Assembly (NCBI GenBank): GCA_023212645.1
Contig: JALBYC010000024.1
Location: forward strand, 110,280-174,279
Reading direction: 5' to 3'
Length of the DNA: 64,000 nucleotides
From: Farysia itapuensis
Lineage: Eukaryota; Basidiomycota; Ustilaginomycetes; Ustilaginales; Ustilaginaceae
A program made the position numbers and the translations under genes. This document shows, piece by piece, positions 1 to 9,654 of the stretch (the first letter of the stretch is position 1; each line of letters begins with the position of its first letter). The notes below the pieces were generated by a model. It had not been told where the DNA came from and ran no database searches. It saw nothing but the letters and a program-made list of their open reading frames with translations.

Positions 1-2000
1 TCCTTTTGACGACGTTCGTTGGAGGCTTTGATTTCCACCATGCGGGTTTTCTCCGCCTCAGCCTGCTTCTCGCGCTCAAGGTTGAGTTGTTTCTGCACTT
101 CGAGGTAGCGTCGTTCTGCACGGGACAGGTTTGCTTCTTTAGCGGCTTCGGCTTCTGTCTGTGGCTGTATCGCCGGGTCGATTTCGGACGCGGGCTGAGT
201 TGAGCTATTGAGACGCGTATGTCGCAGCTGGGGTTCGATGGTACCGATGTCGGGGGACTCGGCGGGACTACTGGTGTAGCCACTCTGCTGTGTTGCTGAA
301 CTGAATTTGCGGAGGAAGGAGAGGCGGGGCGGGCGTGTTTCCGTTGGAGTACTGACGGCGACCATGGAGGGGGAGGAGGGATCGACATCGTCTGTCTCTT
401 CGGTCGATGGTTTGGGTGGTAGCTCGCGCTCTCTCCGGTCCCAGCTAAACGCCGACGTGGATGGGGTTTCGTCAAAGGGGGCGAGGTTCTGGATTGGTGG
501 GAGACCTGGATGCTGTGGGAGGTCGACTCGGTGGGTGCGGCTGCTGGAGGAGCCTTGGCGTTCGCGGGTGGGCCGTTTGGCCGTGCTGACGCTCGTCTCG
601 CCATCCTGTTGTTGGCGTGCGAGTGCTGCTCTGCGCTCTGCTGCATCGGCGGCGGCCGACGCAGGGTTCGACGGTCGACGCTGCGGCGCATTGCTGCTCT
701 CGGCGAGATCAGCGGGGGTGAGGTCTTGACTGTTCTGCTTGCTCATTTTGCGACGTGGCTTGGCACGTACCTCGCCACCAGCCGAAGTGAAGCCGACGAA
801 GCCTTTCGAGTTGCCATAGTCTTCGTTGTACAGATCGCCGACGCCGCTCGAGCCGATGGGGGACGATACGCTGGCCGGATTCCGCCCGACTTGGCCCTGG
901 ACACCGGGTCCAATGACCAGAGCGGTCGACGGCATGCTGGCGAGCTGGCTTGAGGTGGCTCGACCGTTGGGATTAGCAGAAGACGAAGCAGTCCCACTCG
1001 GAACCTGCTGGACTGTGAAGCCAGACCCGCCTGTCTTGAGCGGCGCTGTCGGTGTGGCTGATTCCGGATTCGGCGTGGACGGCTGGGAGCTATCGTTGTG
1101 CACCTCGACCGTCGACGGCGGCAAGGTTGCCGTGCTGGCATTGGCAGCAGACGAGGAGGCGGCAGCAGTAGTAGTAGTAGTCGCAGGTGGGGTATTGCTG
1201 ATCTTTGCATTGCTGGAAGCACGAACTGCCGAAGCTCTCTTCTTGGCCTTGACGCCATTCCCTTTTGCGGGCTGCTTGACGAGGTTGAGACCCCGGCCCA
1301 GGTTGGCTGGTGGGTTGCTGGCGTTGTTGGCAACACGGCGGATCTGTCCGCCTCCGACGTTACTGGCAGTGACGACGCGGAACCCCTGTCGCGGATCCTG
1401 GTACCTGTGCTGGTGGTAGTTTGCATTCGGCTGTGCCCCCACGGACGAGGAAAACGAGGACGGCTCCGACGGCTGGATGATTGAGTAAGGCGGGGGTTCT
1501 GACAGTGTCCCTGCCCTAGTCAACGAGCCGGCGGGAGCAGAGTAGCGATGGTTGGGACCCAAGTTGGGCAGCTCGAGCTCTTCAATCGCCGTGCCCGACC
1601 GCAACCGCACCACAATCTCATCCCCTTCCTCGATCAAGCTACAATCATGGTGATCCTGCAGCTGGAATCCGCTGATCTCCTCTGGGGCGGCGGCGCTGTC
1701 CTCCTCGGTGGCGGAAGGGAGGTCGTCCTTCTGTCGCAATTCGAGGGTGAGCATCTCCATCTTCCAGCTGTTGATGGTTTTCTCCTTGAGTTCTTCCGAA
1801 AAGGTGAGTGGTTTGCTGGACGAGTCGTAGTTGGTCTGACCGGTGAGGATGCGGAGGATGGCGAGTTTGAAGGAAGAGATCTCTGCTGCTGGGTCGGGGA
1901 CACGGTAGGGGATGCGAAAGAGGGGCAAGGGCTGATGAGACCGGAGCGTGATGAGGGGAGCGAGTCCACCTCCCCTCGAAGACGATGATGAGGAAACCAT
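1..2000 (-). CDS. Unrecognised Ser/Thr/Pro/Gln-rich protein with C-terminal coiled coil (3' end outside window)
   Basis: Translating the minus strand by hand gives one uninterrupted frame from an ATG at 2000 to the left edge, 666 codons without a stop. The first ~170 residues look folded (hydrophobic-rich, including IPYRVPDP, a TGQTNYDSS stretch, and a helical segment SEELKEKTINSWKMEMLTLEL). A charged turn with EEGDEIVVRL follows, then several hundred residues rich in S, T, P, Q and A. The last visible ~50 residues are a charged coiled coil (AERRYLEVQKQL, LEREKQAEAEK). I do not recognise the family. The start at 2000 has A at -3 and G at +4. An in-frame ATG at 2093 adds 31 residues rich in Arg that could be a mitochondrial presequence, but its context is poor, and an in-frame TGA lies just upstream. 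The C-terminus is cut by the window. Confidence 0.75.
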   Translation of the reverse strand, partial: MVSSSSSSRGGGLAPLITLRSHQPLPLFRIPYRVPDPAAEISSFKLAILRILTGQTNYDSSSKPLTFSEELKEKTINSWKMEMLTLELRQKDDLPSATEEDSAAAPEEISGFQLQDHHDCSLIEEGDEIVVRLRSGTAIEELELPNLGPNHRYSAPAGSLTRAGTLSEPPPYSIIQPSEPSSFSSSVGAQPNANYHQHRYQDPRQGFRVVTASNVGGGQIRRVANNASNPPANLGRGLNLVKQPAKGNGVKAKKRASAVRASSNAKISNTPPATTTTTAAASSSAANASTATLPPSTVEVHNDSSQPSTPNPESATPTAPLKTGGSGFTVQQVPSGTASSSANPNGRATSSQLASMPSTALVIGPGVQGQVGRNPASVSSPIGSSGVGDLYNEDYGNSKGFVGFTSAGGEVRAKPRRKMSKQNSQDLTPADLAESSNAPQRRPSNPASAAADAAERRAALARQQQDGETSVSTAKRPTRERQGSSSSRTHRVDLPQHPGLPPIQNLAPFDETPSTSAFSWDRRERELPPKPSTEETDDVDPSSPSMVAVSTPTETRPPRLSFLRKFSSATQQSGYTSSPAESPDIGTIEPQLRHTRLNSSTQPASEIDPAIQPQTEAEAAKEANLSRAERRYLEVQKQLNLEREKQAEAEKTRMVEIKASNERRQK

Positions 2001-2434
2001 AGTATCGAAGAGGACAACTTGCGCATACGTCGGCCGTCGAGCTGGGAGGGATATCAGGCGTAGTCTTGGCGCAAGAGGCGAGACAAAGAGCATCCAATAC
2101 CCCAGTCGTCAACGATGATGATGATGGCAGTACGGACACAGCCGAGTAAGCGAAATTCTCGGAACTTTGGTTGGCAGATTAGATCCCAGAATAGAAGCAC
2201 TCACACTCACACTTCCACCCCCCACGCCTGCTTGGCACACATCCCGCACTCCCATCAACAGCAGCCAGACCAACTCCCATCCACACATACACTCTCGTTT
2301 GCACACAACATGCCCTGAGGGACCGGACGGATGGATATATGGATGGCAAAGCAGGATGAACGCATCGCGCATTTCAGAGAGAAGATACTGTTAGAGTGGA
2401 GATAGAGCAGCATGCGGTCATGCGGTCAGCGCGG
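2001..2434. other. Intergenic region with no gene seen
   Basis: This stretch lies between the start of the partial coiled-coil gene (minus) and the stop of the NBR1-like gene (minus), so it should hold the promoter of the former and the 3' UTR of the latter. It has short ACAC- and TGA-rich simple sequence around 2113-2130 and 2200-2290. The small frames present are not supported by composition or family resemblance. Confidence 0.6.
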
Positions 2435-3973
2435 TCATTCTTGAGCATCAATGTGTTCAAAGTCATCGTCGTCGTGGTCGGAGAGGGAGAGGTGAGACTC
2501 GCTGTCCCAGGCCAGTTGGCTACCTTCGTCAAAGTTGCTTTCCGTCGCGGCCGATGTGGGTGGATTGGAGATGGTTGCCAGGGACTCGGCGTAGCTGGGA
2601 GTGCGTTGGACGTAGCCATGCGATGTCTTCCACTCGGCCAGTCGTCTAGCATGTCCACCGGTTGCTGAGGACCGTTCTGAGCCAGTGTCTGTCGGTGTAT
2701 CGGCAATGGGTACCGAGGGAGCGAGGAGCACGCTTGAACCGCTGATCTCGTCCTTATCGCTCGGGCTGTCGTGCTGGACGATCTGAAGATCGATCCACAG
2801 CTGGTCGCCAAACAGGGTGGACGAGCGACCACTGCCAGCTGCTAGCTTGAAGAAGCAGCGTGCCCGTCCGGCAGTCAGAGGTGCTCTGATGTTGGAGACG
2901 CGCACCAGCATTTCCCCACCGACGCTCATCTTGCTGCCATCCAATTGACAGACGACGCCCGATGACGCACGTGCATCGTCAAACAGCTTGCCTCCCATCT
3001 GCGACACGAGTCTCAGCTCGACATGAGCGGGCCAAGGGTGAGTGCCGGTGTTCTTGACCAGCCAAATCTTGTCAAAGCACGAGCCAGCAAGGACCGAACT
3101 GAAGTCTGGGAAACTGACGTCCCGCACCACCGTGGCACTTAGACCAGCCTCCTCGCTGTCTTCGAGCTCGTCGCTTGACTCGACAGTTGCGCGCCTTGAC
3201 GACGTCTGTGCTTGCGGAAATGTGTGACTGCTGATTGTGAGTTTGGAGTTGAGAGTGTCTGTTGATCCCTGCAAGCCGTCATCCTTCTCGCTTGCTAGTG
3301 CTTCGTCAACAACAGTTGTTTCGTTCGTGGCCGGCTCGGGACGAACAGTCTGGGAAGCGGCGTCAATGGCAGCTGCCTTGCTCTGTGCAAGCACACTTTT
3401 TGTGACAAAGATGGGTCTGTCGAGCTTGAGAAAGAGATGGTGCTTGTGCGGACGCAGAGGATGCGCCTCGCAGTTCCTGCAGAGATCGAAATCGGGGCAG
3501 GTGATGCACTTGTAGCGGACGCCACAAATGACCATGTCACACGCATCGCAGTAGACCCCCGTGTGTACCGGCTCGGCGTGTAGTTTCTCGGGAAGGATGC
3601 CCGCTCGATCGATGCAGAGCAGATCGTGGCCTGGGTGCAGTTTGGCAGCGACGACGTTGCAGGCAGAACAGCAGTCCCAGTCTTGACACTGCATACACTT
3701 GTGTCGTGTACCGACAATCTGCTTGTCGCAGAGGTCGCAAGTTGCTTCGTGCACCATCTTGTTGTCCTGTGCTTTCGAGGCAGAGGACGATGGGGCAAAG
3801 TCGGCTGAGCCACCCATGTTGTCGGCACCTAGATCAGCATACCGAGCCAAAAAGCGGTTGAGCAAGGCTAGCGTCTTGCGGGGCATAAGAATCCTGTCTT
3901 CCTCCTTGTCTTCCATGGTGGCTGCTGCCTTTGTGGACGTCCTAGTATCGATGACGGGAATCTTGTGTGGCAT
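2435..3973 (-). CDS. NBR1-like autophagy receptor with two ZZ zinc fingers and an FW (NBR1-type) domain
   Basis: This 512-residue protein has two adjacent ZZ-type zinc fingers. The first starts at C79/C82 and continues with the CMQCQDWDCCSAC block; the second starts at C142/C145 and continues with CITCPDFDLCRNC. After a disordered Ser-rich spacer comes an FW domain at about residues 280-405, recognised from FPDFSSVLAGS, the KNTGTHPWP turn and the closing WIDLQIV. In NBR1/Ilrun-type proteins this domain binds cargo. The extreme C-terminus is acidic and contains FEHI at 505-508 after a run of Asp, which fits an Atg8-interacting motif. No PB1 or UBA domain is visible. The ATG at 3973 gives the only long frame. 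The likely role is selective autophagy or vacuolar targeting, inferred from architecture; another ZZ/FW adaptor is possible. Confidence 0.82.
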   Translation of the reverse strand: MPHKIPVIDTRTSTKAAATMEDKEEDRILMPRKTLALLNRFLARYADLGADNMGGSADFAPSSSASKAQDNKMVHEATCDLCDKQIVGTRHKCMQCQDWDCCSACNVVAAKLHPGHDLLCIDRAGILPEKLHAEPVHTGVYCDACDMVICGVRYKCITCPDFDLCRNCEAHPLRPHKHHLFLKLDRPIFVTKSVLAQSKAAAIDAASQTVRPEPATNETTVVDEALASEKDDGLQGSTDTLNSKLTISSHTFPQAQTSSRRATVESSDELEDSEEAGLSATVVRDVSFPDFSSVLAGSCFDKIWLVKNTGTHPWPAHVELRLVSQMGGKLFDDARASSGVVCQLDGSKMSVGGEMLVRVSNIRAPLTAGRARCFFKLAAGSGRSSTLFGDQLWIDLQIVQHDSPSDKDEISGSSVLLAPSVPIADTPTDTGSERSSATGGHARRLAEWKTSHGYVQRTPSYAESLATISNPPTSAATESNFDEGSQLAWDSESHLSLSDHDDDDFEHIDAQE

Positions 3974-4193
3974 GCTGTGGTGGTGGTGTGCAACTCAGCC
4001 CACACGTATATATAGATATGTCATATGCAGGGTTCACTTGTCATTTTGCATTTTGGGCGCAGTACATGTTAGAGTGTTAATTTGGCCCAGATCGGCTCAA
4101 CTTAAATGCCGACCGCCGGTTATATACAAAGAGAGAGAGAGAGAGAGAGAGAAGGGCTGAAGCCGAACATCGTTTGGTCGCCCAACTACCACC
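3974..4193. promoter_or_regulatory. Divergent promoter between the NBR1-like and acyl-CoA oxidase genes
   Basis: A 220-bp shared upstream region. TATATATAG at 4007-4015 is a TATA-like run near the minus-strand gene. TTATATACA at 4120-4128 lies about 70 bp before the acyl-CoA oxidase ATG. A (GA)n tract fills 4130-4153 in the likely 5' leader. Assigning each element to a gene is inference. Confidence 0.4.
4130..4153. repeat. (GA)n microsatellite
   Basis: An uninterrupted GA dinucleotide run in the 5' leader of the acyl-CoA oxidase gene, ending about 40 bp before its ATG. Such tracts are length-variable between strains. Confidence 0.9.
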
Positions 4194-6392
4194 ATGTCGA
4201 GACCTGCCCCGGAGTCCCTGCAGTCTGCCGATCTGGCTGCTGAGCGAGCAGCATGCTCGTTCGACATCGATACCATGTCCTGCATCATTCCCGGCTCGCG
4301 CAAGGAGCGTGACAATGCACGCTGGCTTCTCTCACTCCTCAAAGACGACCCCGACCATACATTCGACAAGCAGGACCGTGTCTTTCAGTCGCGCAATCAG
4401 CGCTTCTTTGCCGGTCAGAAAATCGCCTTGCGCTACTTTGAGATTCGTAATCGGCACGGGCTGGAGAAGAAGGATGCTGATATGCTGCGCTTGTTTACCG
4501 ACGAGTACCTGCCGATCCAGGTGGCGGAGAGCATGGCGCAGCCGACGCTGATGAAGCAATCGAGCGAGGAGCAGTGGGCCAAATGGGGTCCCCTCGTTCG
4601 AAGTGGGCGCTGGATCGGTTGCTACATGCAGACCGAACTCGCACACGGCTCCAATCTTTCGGGACTGCGGACGACAGCGACGCTCGATAAGGCGACGGAC
4701 GAGTGGGTCGTCCACACACCCGAGCCGTCCGCGGGCAAAATCTGGATCGGCGGATCCGGTCTGACTGCGACGTACGGAGTTTTGATGGCCAACATGATGA
4801 TTGACGGCAAGGCGTATGGCATGCATCCCTTTTTGATGCCTCTTCGCTCGCTGCAGGACCACACGGTGCTTCCGGGACGGACGATTCTCGAAATGGGCTG
4901 TAAGCTCGGCGCGCCTGCGATGGATAACGGCTACCTGTGCTTCGACCACGTTCGCATCCCACGTACCAACTTGCTGCAGCGCTTTCAGACGGTTTCCAAG
5001 GAGGGGGTGTATGAGAAGCGGAATGCAGCTGCTCAGGTCATGACGCGCGGAACTATGACACTGGTGCGTGTTGGACTGGTGGAGATTGCAGCTCACCACT
5101 TGGCACGTGCCTGCACAATTGCCGTGCGGTATGCAGTCGTTCGACGCCAAGGAACGTCCAAGACGGGCGCCAAACAGGTAGAGCCCAAGATTCTTGACTA
5201 TGCGTCGGTGCAGACCCGCGTGTTGACCGCCTTGGCCAGTGCCTATGCCATCACGTTTGCCGGTCAGCACCTGCGTGGGCACTACAACGAGATGATCAGC
5301 CAGCTGGAGCGCAAGGGCGAGAGCATGCTCCTCCCAATCGTGCACGGCTACTCGAGCGTGCTCAAAGCCGTGTGCACCAACGAATCGCTCGCCGGTATCG
5401 AGCGGTGTCGTAGGAGTATGGGTGGGCATGGATTCAGCCAGGCATCCGGCTTTGACTTTGAACGCAACCAACCCAACGCCGGCCTCATCTACGAAGGTGA
5501 GAACTCGATGCTGCTAGCAGGTCCTGTAGCCAACTTCCTCGTCAAACAGCTGCAGATCACGCGTGAGGGCAAGGGCAAAGCGATCAAAAAGGACTTTGGC
5601 TTTTTCGAGAGCGTTACGATGCCCAATGTATCGCGAGAGGAGCAGTACCGACGCGTGCAGACGCGCTTTCAGGGACTGGATGCCAAGCAGCTGCGCAAGT
5701 CTTCCTCTCTGCTGGACCTGCTTGGTATCCGTGTGGCGCTGCTGACCGACCAGCTGGAGCAGCTGCGTGCGCAACGGGGGAAGAAAGACGAGGACGATGG
5801 AGTGTCGGCACATACAGACACGGATCTGGCGATTCGCGCCTCGAATGCGTACGGAACATATCTGCTGTGCTACTCTTTCTGTCGCATCGTACACAAACTC
5901 AAGCATCAAGAGCCCAGTGCACTTCAGTGGGGACAGACTACATCTCCTGCCACGTCCTTCCAGGAACAGTACGGCGTGAAACCTACGGCAGACCATGGTA
6001 CGGCGCTGTACAATTTGCACATGTACTATCTCCTGCAGGTCTGCATCCTGTCCAACGTGTCCGATTTTCTCGAGCTTGGCCTGCTCACGCCACAGCAGCT
6101 GACGGCTGCCCGCAGCATTGCAGCTCGGCTTGCGTCTGGGCCGATTCGACGCGATGCCGTCGGTCTGGTGGAGAGTTTCGACATGGACGACTGGTACCTC
6201 TGCTCGCCGCTCGGCAGCAGTGACGGTCGTGCATACGAGCGCATGGTTGAATGGATGAAGCGCGAACCGCTCAATCACACGGGCGACAACGGCGCACGGG
6301 ACGCCAATGGCGTTGTCAAGGGTTACCACGACGGTATTGGCCGTATGGTACGGGGTGAGGTGGTGCAGTTCACTGACAGGGCCCGATTGTAG
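4194..6392 (+). CDS. POX1: Acyl-CoA oxidase (peroxisomal beta-oxidation)
   Basis: This 732-residue protein matches the usual size of fungal acyl-CoA oxidases. It catalyses the first, FAD-dependent and H2O2-forming step of peroxisomal beta-oxidation. Family landmarks are the substrate/FAD segment CYMQTELAHGSNLSGLRTTA (around residues 143-162), the KIWIGGSG strand, the FLMPLRS block, RRSMGGHGF, and the GLIYEGEN segment whose Glu434 corresponds to the catalytic base. The protein ends in ARL, an accepted variant of the C-terminal PTS1 import signal. The ATG at 4194 follows ACC and gives the expected N-terminus. I see no sign of truncation or frameshift. Confidence 0.95.
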   Translation: MSRPAPESLQSADLAAERAACSFDIDTMSCIIPGSRKERDNARWLLSLLKDDPDHTFDKQDRVFQSRNQRFFAGQKIALRYFEIRNRHGLEKKDADMLRLFTDEYLPIQVAESMAQPTLMKQSSEEQWAKWGPLVRSGRWIGCYMQTELAHGSNLSGLRTTATLDKATDEWVVHTPEPSAGKIWIGGSGLTATYGVLMANMMIDGKAYGMHPFLMPLRSLQDHTVLPGRTILEMGCKLGAPAMDNGYLCFDHVRIPRTNLLQRFQTVSKEGVYEKRNAAAQVMTRGTMTLVRVGLVEIAAHHLARACTIAVRYAVVRRQGTSKTGAKQVEPKILDYASVQTRVLTALASAYAITFAGQHLRGHYNEMISQLERKGESMLLPIVHGYSSVLKAVCTNESLAGIERCRRSMGGHGFSQASGFDFERNQPNAGLIYEGENSMLLAGPVANFLVKQLQITREGKGKAIKKDFGFFESVTMPNVSREEQYRRVQTRFQGLDAKQLRKSSSLLDLLGIRVALLTDQLEQLRAQRGKKDEDDGVSAHTDTDLAIRASNAYGTYLLCYSFCRIVHKLKHQEPSALQWGQTTSPATSFQEQYGVKPTADHGTALYNLHMYYLLQVCILSNVSDFLELGLLTPQQLTAARSIAARLASGPIRRDAVGLVESFDMDDWYLCSPLGSSDGRAYERMVEWMKREPLNHTGDNGARDANGVVKGYHDGIGRMVRGEVVQFTDRARL

Positions 6393-6506
6393 GCGATCGC
6401 CAACCCCGATTCACGAAATCAAATCAGAAACATTGTGAGATCGCTGATTGTCGTCTGTGCCGGCCTGATCCTTCCTACTCTTCTTCCACACACACGATCG
6501 CATCCC

Positions 6507-8636
6507 ATGAGTCTCGATTCTGGCAAAGGACTGCCAGAGGATGATTACGTGCAGATCGCCTTTCTCGGCGCAGTAGCGCGTCACCGTCCCATTGGTCCAC
6601 ACAAGCACTTTAACGTGGTGTCCATTGTGGTAGATACGCAGAATGCGCTCAATCGCCAGTTCGACCGTCTTTCCTCGCGGCTGGATGAGCTTAGCCAGAC
6701 AACAGCGCCTCCGAGCACGGCAAAGGAGCGTGCAGAGCGGACCAGTTCCGCTGGAGGGAGTCGGCGACGTGGTGCTGGTGGGTCGATGAGCATGTCCAAG
6801 AAGGGTTCGCGCTCACGGTCCACCAGTATCGCCAGCAATGGGACTGTTCCCAGCGAAGAGGTCTCGGCTACCTTGCTGGGGTCGACAGTGGCGGAAGAAG
6901 ATGCGGAACAGACGGAAATGGATGAGGAAGAGGAGCGAGAACGACAGATGGAGACGGAAACCACCCGTCTTGCCATTGCGGCGCTGGGTCTGGACCGCAA
7001 GATCTGGCCAAGCATGGTCTGGTCCGAGCTCAAGACGCTCTTTGACCTCGAGACACTCGACGAGATGGAAGACAGTGCCATCTTTGAGTCCAACTCGCAC
7101 ACTGGTACCACCACATCGGAGGACAACGATTCTGCCTCCTCCTCACCGGCTTCTTCCACCGGATCGGAGCACAAACCAACCCTAACGCCTGTGACGGACG
7201 CGGTGAAGCAACGCTATGTATTCCACCACCCCGGCTCGCCCGACTTCCCAGGACTGGTGAGCGACAAACGTCTCTCGACAAAGTCCAAAGGCTCCGTCCT
7301 GCCGACGACGCAGAACTGGGTATACGACGACGACGGGTCAAAGGAGGGCAACGAGACACGCGAGGGCATGGCGAAGCGCGACTTTTGTCTCTGGCCATGG
7401 CACGACTACGAGCCGCTCATTGCGCCTCGTCGCCTAGTCGGATTCGAGGACAACGCATCATCTGAGGGTAAGCAGGCAGGGGTCAAGCGGGCAGAAGCCG
7501 AAGAGGCCGATAACGAGTTGTCAGAAGTAGAGTCGGAAGAGACCAGGTCTGCTGCTGCGACGAAGAAACGAGCCGGTGGTGGGCGCAAAGTGTCTCCACG
7601 CCAAGCTAGTTCGACAAGGGAAGAGTCGAGTTCGTCGTCTCCGTCTTCATCCTCGTCGTCCTCGTCGTCGTCTTCTGCGTCGTCTTCGTCGGATTCGGAT
7701 TCGGAAGAAGACGATGCAGATGGGCAGGAACCTGCCAAGGTGCAGCGGGGGAAAGCGGCCAGCAGCGGTGCCAAACCGACGCGGATGGCAAACCAACGGA
7801 CGACATCGACCACAGCCACACCGGCGCGTGCCACGCGCCGTCGAGCACAAACCGAGGAGGACCAAGGCGCGGATGAAGAAACGCACAGTGAAGCGGAGAG
7901 CCACAAGCCGAACCCACGCAAACGGTCTGCTCCGGACACTGACCCTGTCGAAGAAGACGACGAGGCGGAAGGGGGTACGAGGAAGCGGCGTCGCAGCAGC
8001 CGACGTGCGTCCAAGGACGATGGCGCGGAAGACGAAGAGATGAAAGATGTCAAGCCGGCAGCGACGGAAGAAGAGAGACGACGACGACGGAGGGGGAGTA
8101 GCCGCAGCGAAGCGATCCGGTCCTCGTCCATTGGCGCGAGTGACGTGAGTGCTGACGAAGCTGCGAGTGCTGCGGATGAGGAGCAGTCGAACGAGTCCGA
8201 GGTGGATGAAGACGAGGACGAAGGCGAGAGTGTCGGCGACGAGGAAGAAGAAGAAGAAGAAGAAGAAGAAGAAGAGGATGAAGATGATGGAGAGGCAACG
8301 ACACCGACACCTCGACCCAAGCACACTCGATCGGCATCGACCGCCTCGAGCAGCCGTCAACTTGCGGCGGCGGGCAAGGCGAAGCGTGCGTCGGTGGTGT
8401 CACGATCCAGTGCCGCACGCGAGGTTGCAACGCCTGCCAAACAGAAGCGTGCCAGTCGTGGGTCCACCACTCCAGCCGCAGCCGGCACTTCCTCCACCTC
8501 AACAACAGCAGCAGCAGCAGGAGGAGGAACACCCCCGGCCACGCCCTCTCCGCGCTCAGCTGCTTCCACACGTGCAGCGACACGGAGCTCAGCCGCCACT
8601 TCCACCCCTACCCCACGTCGCACTCCACGCCGATAG
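6507..8636 (+). CDS. EAF7: EAF7-type subunit of the NuA4 histone acetyltransferase (CT20 family)
   Basis: The start was moved to the first in-frame ATG (6507); the frame is open 72 nt further up only through a GTG. It encodes 709 residues. The conserved CT20/Eaf7 part is split. Residues about 8-45 carry the FLGAVARHRPIGPHKHF signature, a second block near 150-185 has KIWPSMVWSELKTLFDLETL, and a third has FCLWPWHDYEPLI. The remaining C-terminal ~400 residues are low-complexity: a Ser run, an uninterrupted Glu run, basic patches and a Thr/Ala/Pro tail. EAF7 works with EAF3 and EAF5 in NuA4 in the nucleus. The protein is much longer than yeast Eaf7 because of the disordered tail. It ends 55 bp from the convergent SCO1 gene. 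Confidence 0.85.
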   Translation: MSLDSGKGLPEDDYVQIAFLGAVARHRPIGPHKHFNVVSIVVDTQNALNRQFDRLSSRLDELSQTTAPPSTAKERAERTSSAGGSRRRGAGGSMSMSKKGSRSRSTSIASNGTVPSEEVSATLLGSTVAEEDAEQTEMDEEEERERQMETETTRLAIAALGLDRKIWPSMVWSELKTLFDLETLDEMEDSAIFESNSHTGTTTSEDNDSASSSPASSTGSEHKPTLTPVTDAVKQRYVFHHPGSPDFPGLVSDKRLSTKSKGSVLPTTQNWVYDDDGSKEGNETREGMAKRDFCLWPWHDYEPLIAPRRLVGFEDNASSEGKQAGVKRAEAEEADNELSEVESEETRSAAATKKRAGGGRKVSPRQASSTREESSSSSPSSSSSSSSSSSASSSSDSDSEEDDADGQEPAKVQRGKAASSGAKPTRMANQRTTSTTATPARATRRRAQTEEDQGADEETHSEAESHKPNPRKRSAPDTDPVEEDDEAEGGTRKRRRSSRRASKDDGAEDEEMKDVKPAATEEERRRRRRGSSRSEAIRSSSIGASDVSADEAASAADEEQSNESEVDEDEDEGESVGDEEEEEEEEEEEEDEDDGEATTPTPRPKHTRSASTASSSRQLAAAGKAKRASVVSRSSAAREVATPAKQKRASRGSTTPAAAGTSSTSTTAAAAGGGTPPATPSPRSAASTRAATRSSAATSTPTPRRTPRR
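8239..8281 (+). repeat. GAA-rich microsatellite coding for poly-Glu in EAF7
   Basis: GAAGAA repeats encode an acidic run inside the disordered tail of the EAF7 protein. The antisense strand gives a poly-Ser/poly-Phe shadow frame, which is not a gene. Confidence 0.85.
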
Positions 8637-8691
8637 ATACAATCTCGCCCAAACGCGCTGGAAATCAATCTACCCTGATTTGATTCTTTGT

Positions 8692-9543
8692 TTACATCTG
8701 TACTTTGGGTCGACCGTCTGTCTGTGCTTTTTCGCGCGCGTTGGCGGGTGAGATGGGAAGACCTGCGTCTAGCCACTGCTGGACGTAGAGGTCGACCTTG
8801 TCACCCACCTCTTGTGCGTCGACTGAGCGGCCGAAAGCATCGACGAATTTCCCTTCAGGATCCATGAGGTAGAAGAAAATGCTGTGGTCCACCAGGTAGT
8901 CGCCTGCCGGGTCCGCGTTGGGGGGAGTGCTGAAGTAGACGCGGTACGCCTTGCATGCCTGCTTGACCGCGTCAAACGCGCCAGTCAGACCGACCATTTT
9001 CGGGTGGAAATCGTCAATGTAGCGCGACAGTTGCGGGATGGTGTCGCGCGCGGGATCGCACGAGATGAAAACAGGGTTGATGATGGATTTGGCATACTTT
9101 GCATCGATGCGGTCGACGACTTCGCCCATCTTGTCCAGCTCCTCTGGGCAGATATCGGGGCAATTCGTGAAGCCAAAATAGACCAGAGTGAAGCTGCCAA
9201 GCAAGTCCTCGTGGGTGAAAGGGTGAGATGTTGAAGTGATCAGCTCGAAGGGTCCGCCAATACGTGGTCGGCCTACTTTGGCGGCAGCTGTTTCCTGCTT
9301 CTTGCGCTCTACCACCTTGGCCTTTTCGTTCTGGAAGTAGTAGAGCAAGCCGGCGCCGGTCAGGAGGAAGAGCAAGCCGGCACGAAGGTTGAATGGTCCT
9401 ACAGCCAGTTTGTCCTTGGCCTTTTCCTCGCGTGGACCGGTTGCATACTTCCTCACCGCCGGCTGTGCCATTCGCAGCGGCACAGCGACACTTGCGCCTC
9501 TTCTGGCCAAGCTGCCTCGCAAGGTAGGCAGGAGCGAGGTCAT
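8692..9543 (-). CDS. SCO1: SCO1/SCO2 family mitochondrial copper chaperone for cytochrome c oxidase
   Basis: This 283-residue protein delivers copper to the CuA site of Cox2 in the mitochondrial intermembrane space. The N-terminus (residues 1-40) is Arg/Ser/Ala-rich with almost no acidic residues, as in a matrix-targeting presequence. One membrane segment spans about 53-70. The thioredoxin-like domain follows and holds all copper ligands: C128 and C132 in the CPDIC motif and H220 in VDHSIFF. The FGFTNCP and ISCDPARDT blocks are typical of the family. Length and order of elements are normal. The ATG at 9543 is the first in frame. It is convergent with EAF7 and divergent from RQC1. Confidence 0.96.
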   Translation of the reverse strand: MTSLLPTLRGSLARRGASVAVPLRMAQPAVRKYATGPREEKAKDKLAVGPFNLRAGLLFLLTGAGLLYYFQNEKAKVVERKKQETAAAKVGRPRIGGPFELITSTSHPFTHEDLLGSFTLVYFGFTNCPDICPEELDKMGEVVDRIDAKYAKSIINPVFISCDPARDTIPQLSRYIDDFHPKMVGLTGAFDAVKQACKAYRVYFSTPPNADPAGDYLVDHSIFFYLMDPEGKFVDAFGRSVDAQEVGDKVDLYVQQWLDAGLPISPANAREKAQTDGRPKVQM

Positions 9544-9654
9544 TGTTGCGGAAGAAAGTGTCCTTTCTCGCTGACATTCTTTTATATTATTAAAAAATCA
9601 TTTTGGTGGAGTAATTTCCCGTTTCTTCTTAGCACCATCATTCCACCCAAAAGC

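Noticed and set aside
4332..5471. 379-codon minus-strand frame inside the acyl-CoA oxidase gene
   Set aside because: It is the antisense shadow of a strongly supported enzyme frame and shows no family features.
7406..8326. 306-codon Ser-rich minus-strand frame
   Set aside because: It is the antisense of the Glu/Ser/Arg-rich low-complexity tail of EAF7.
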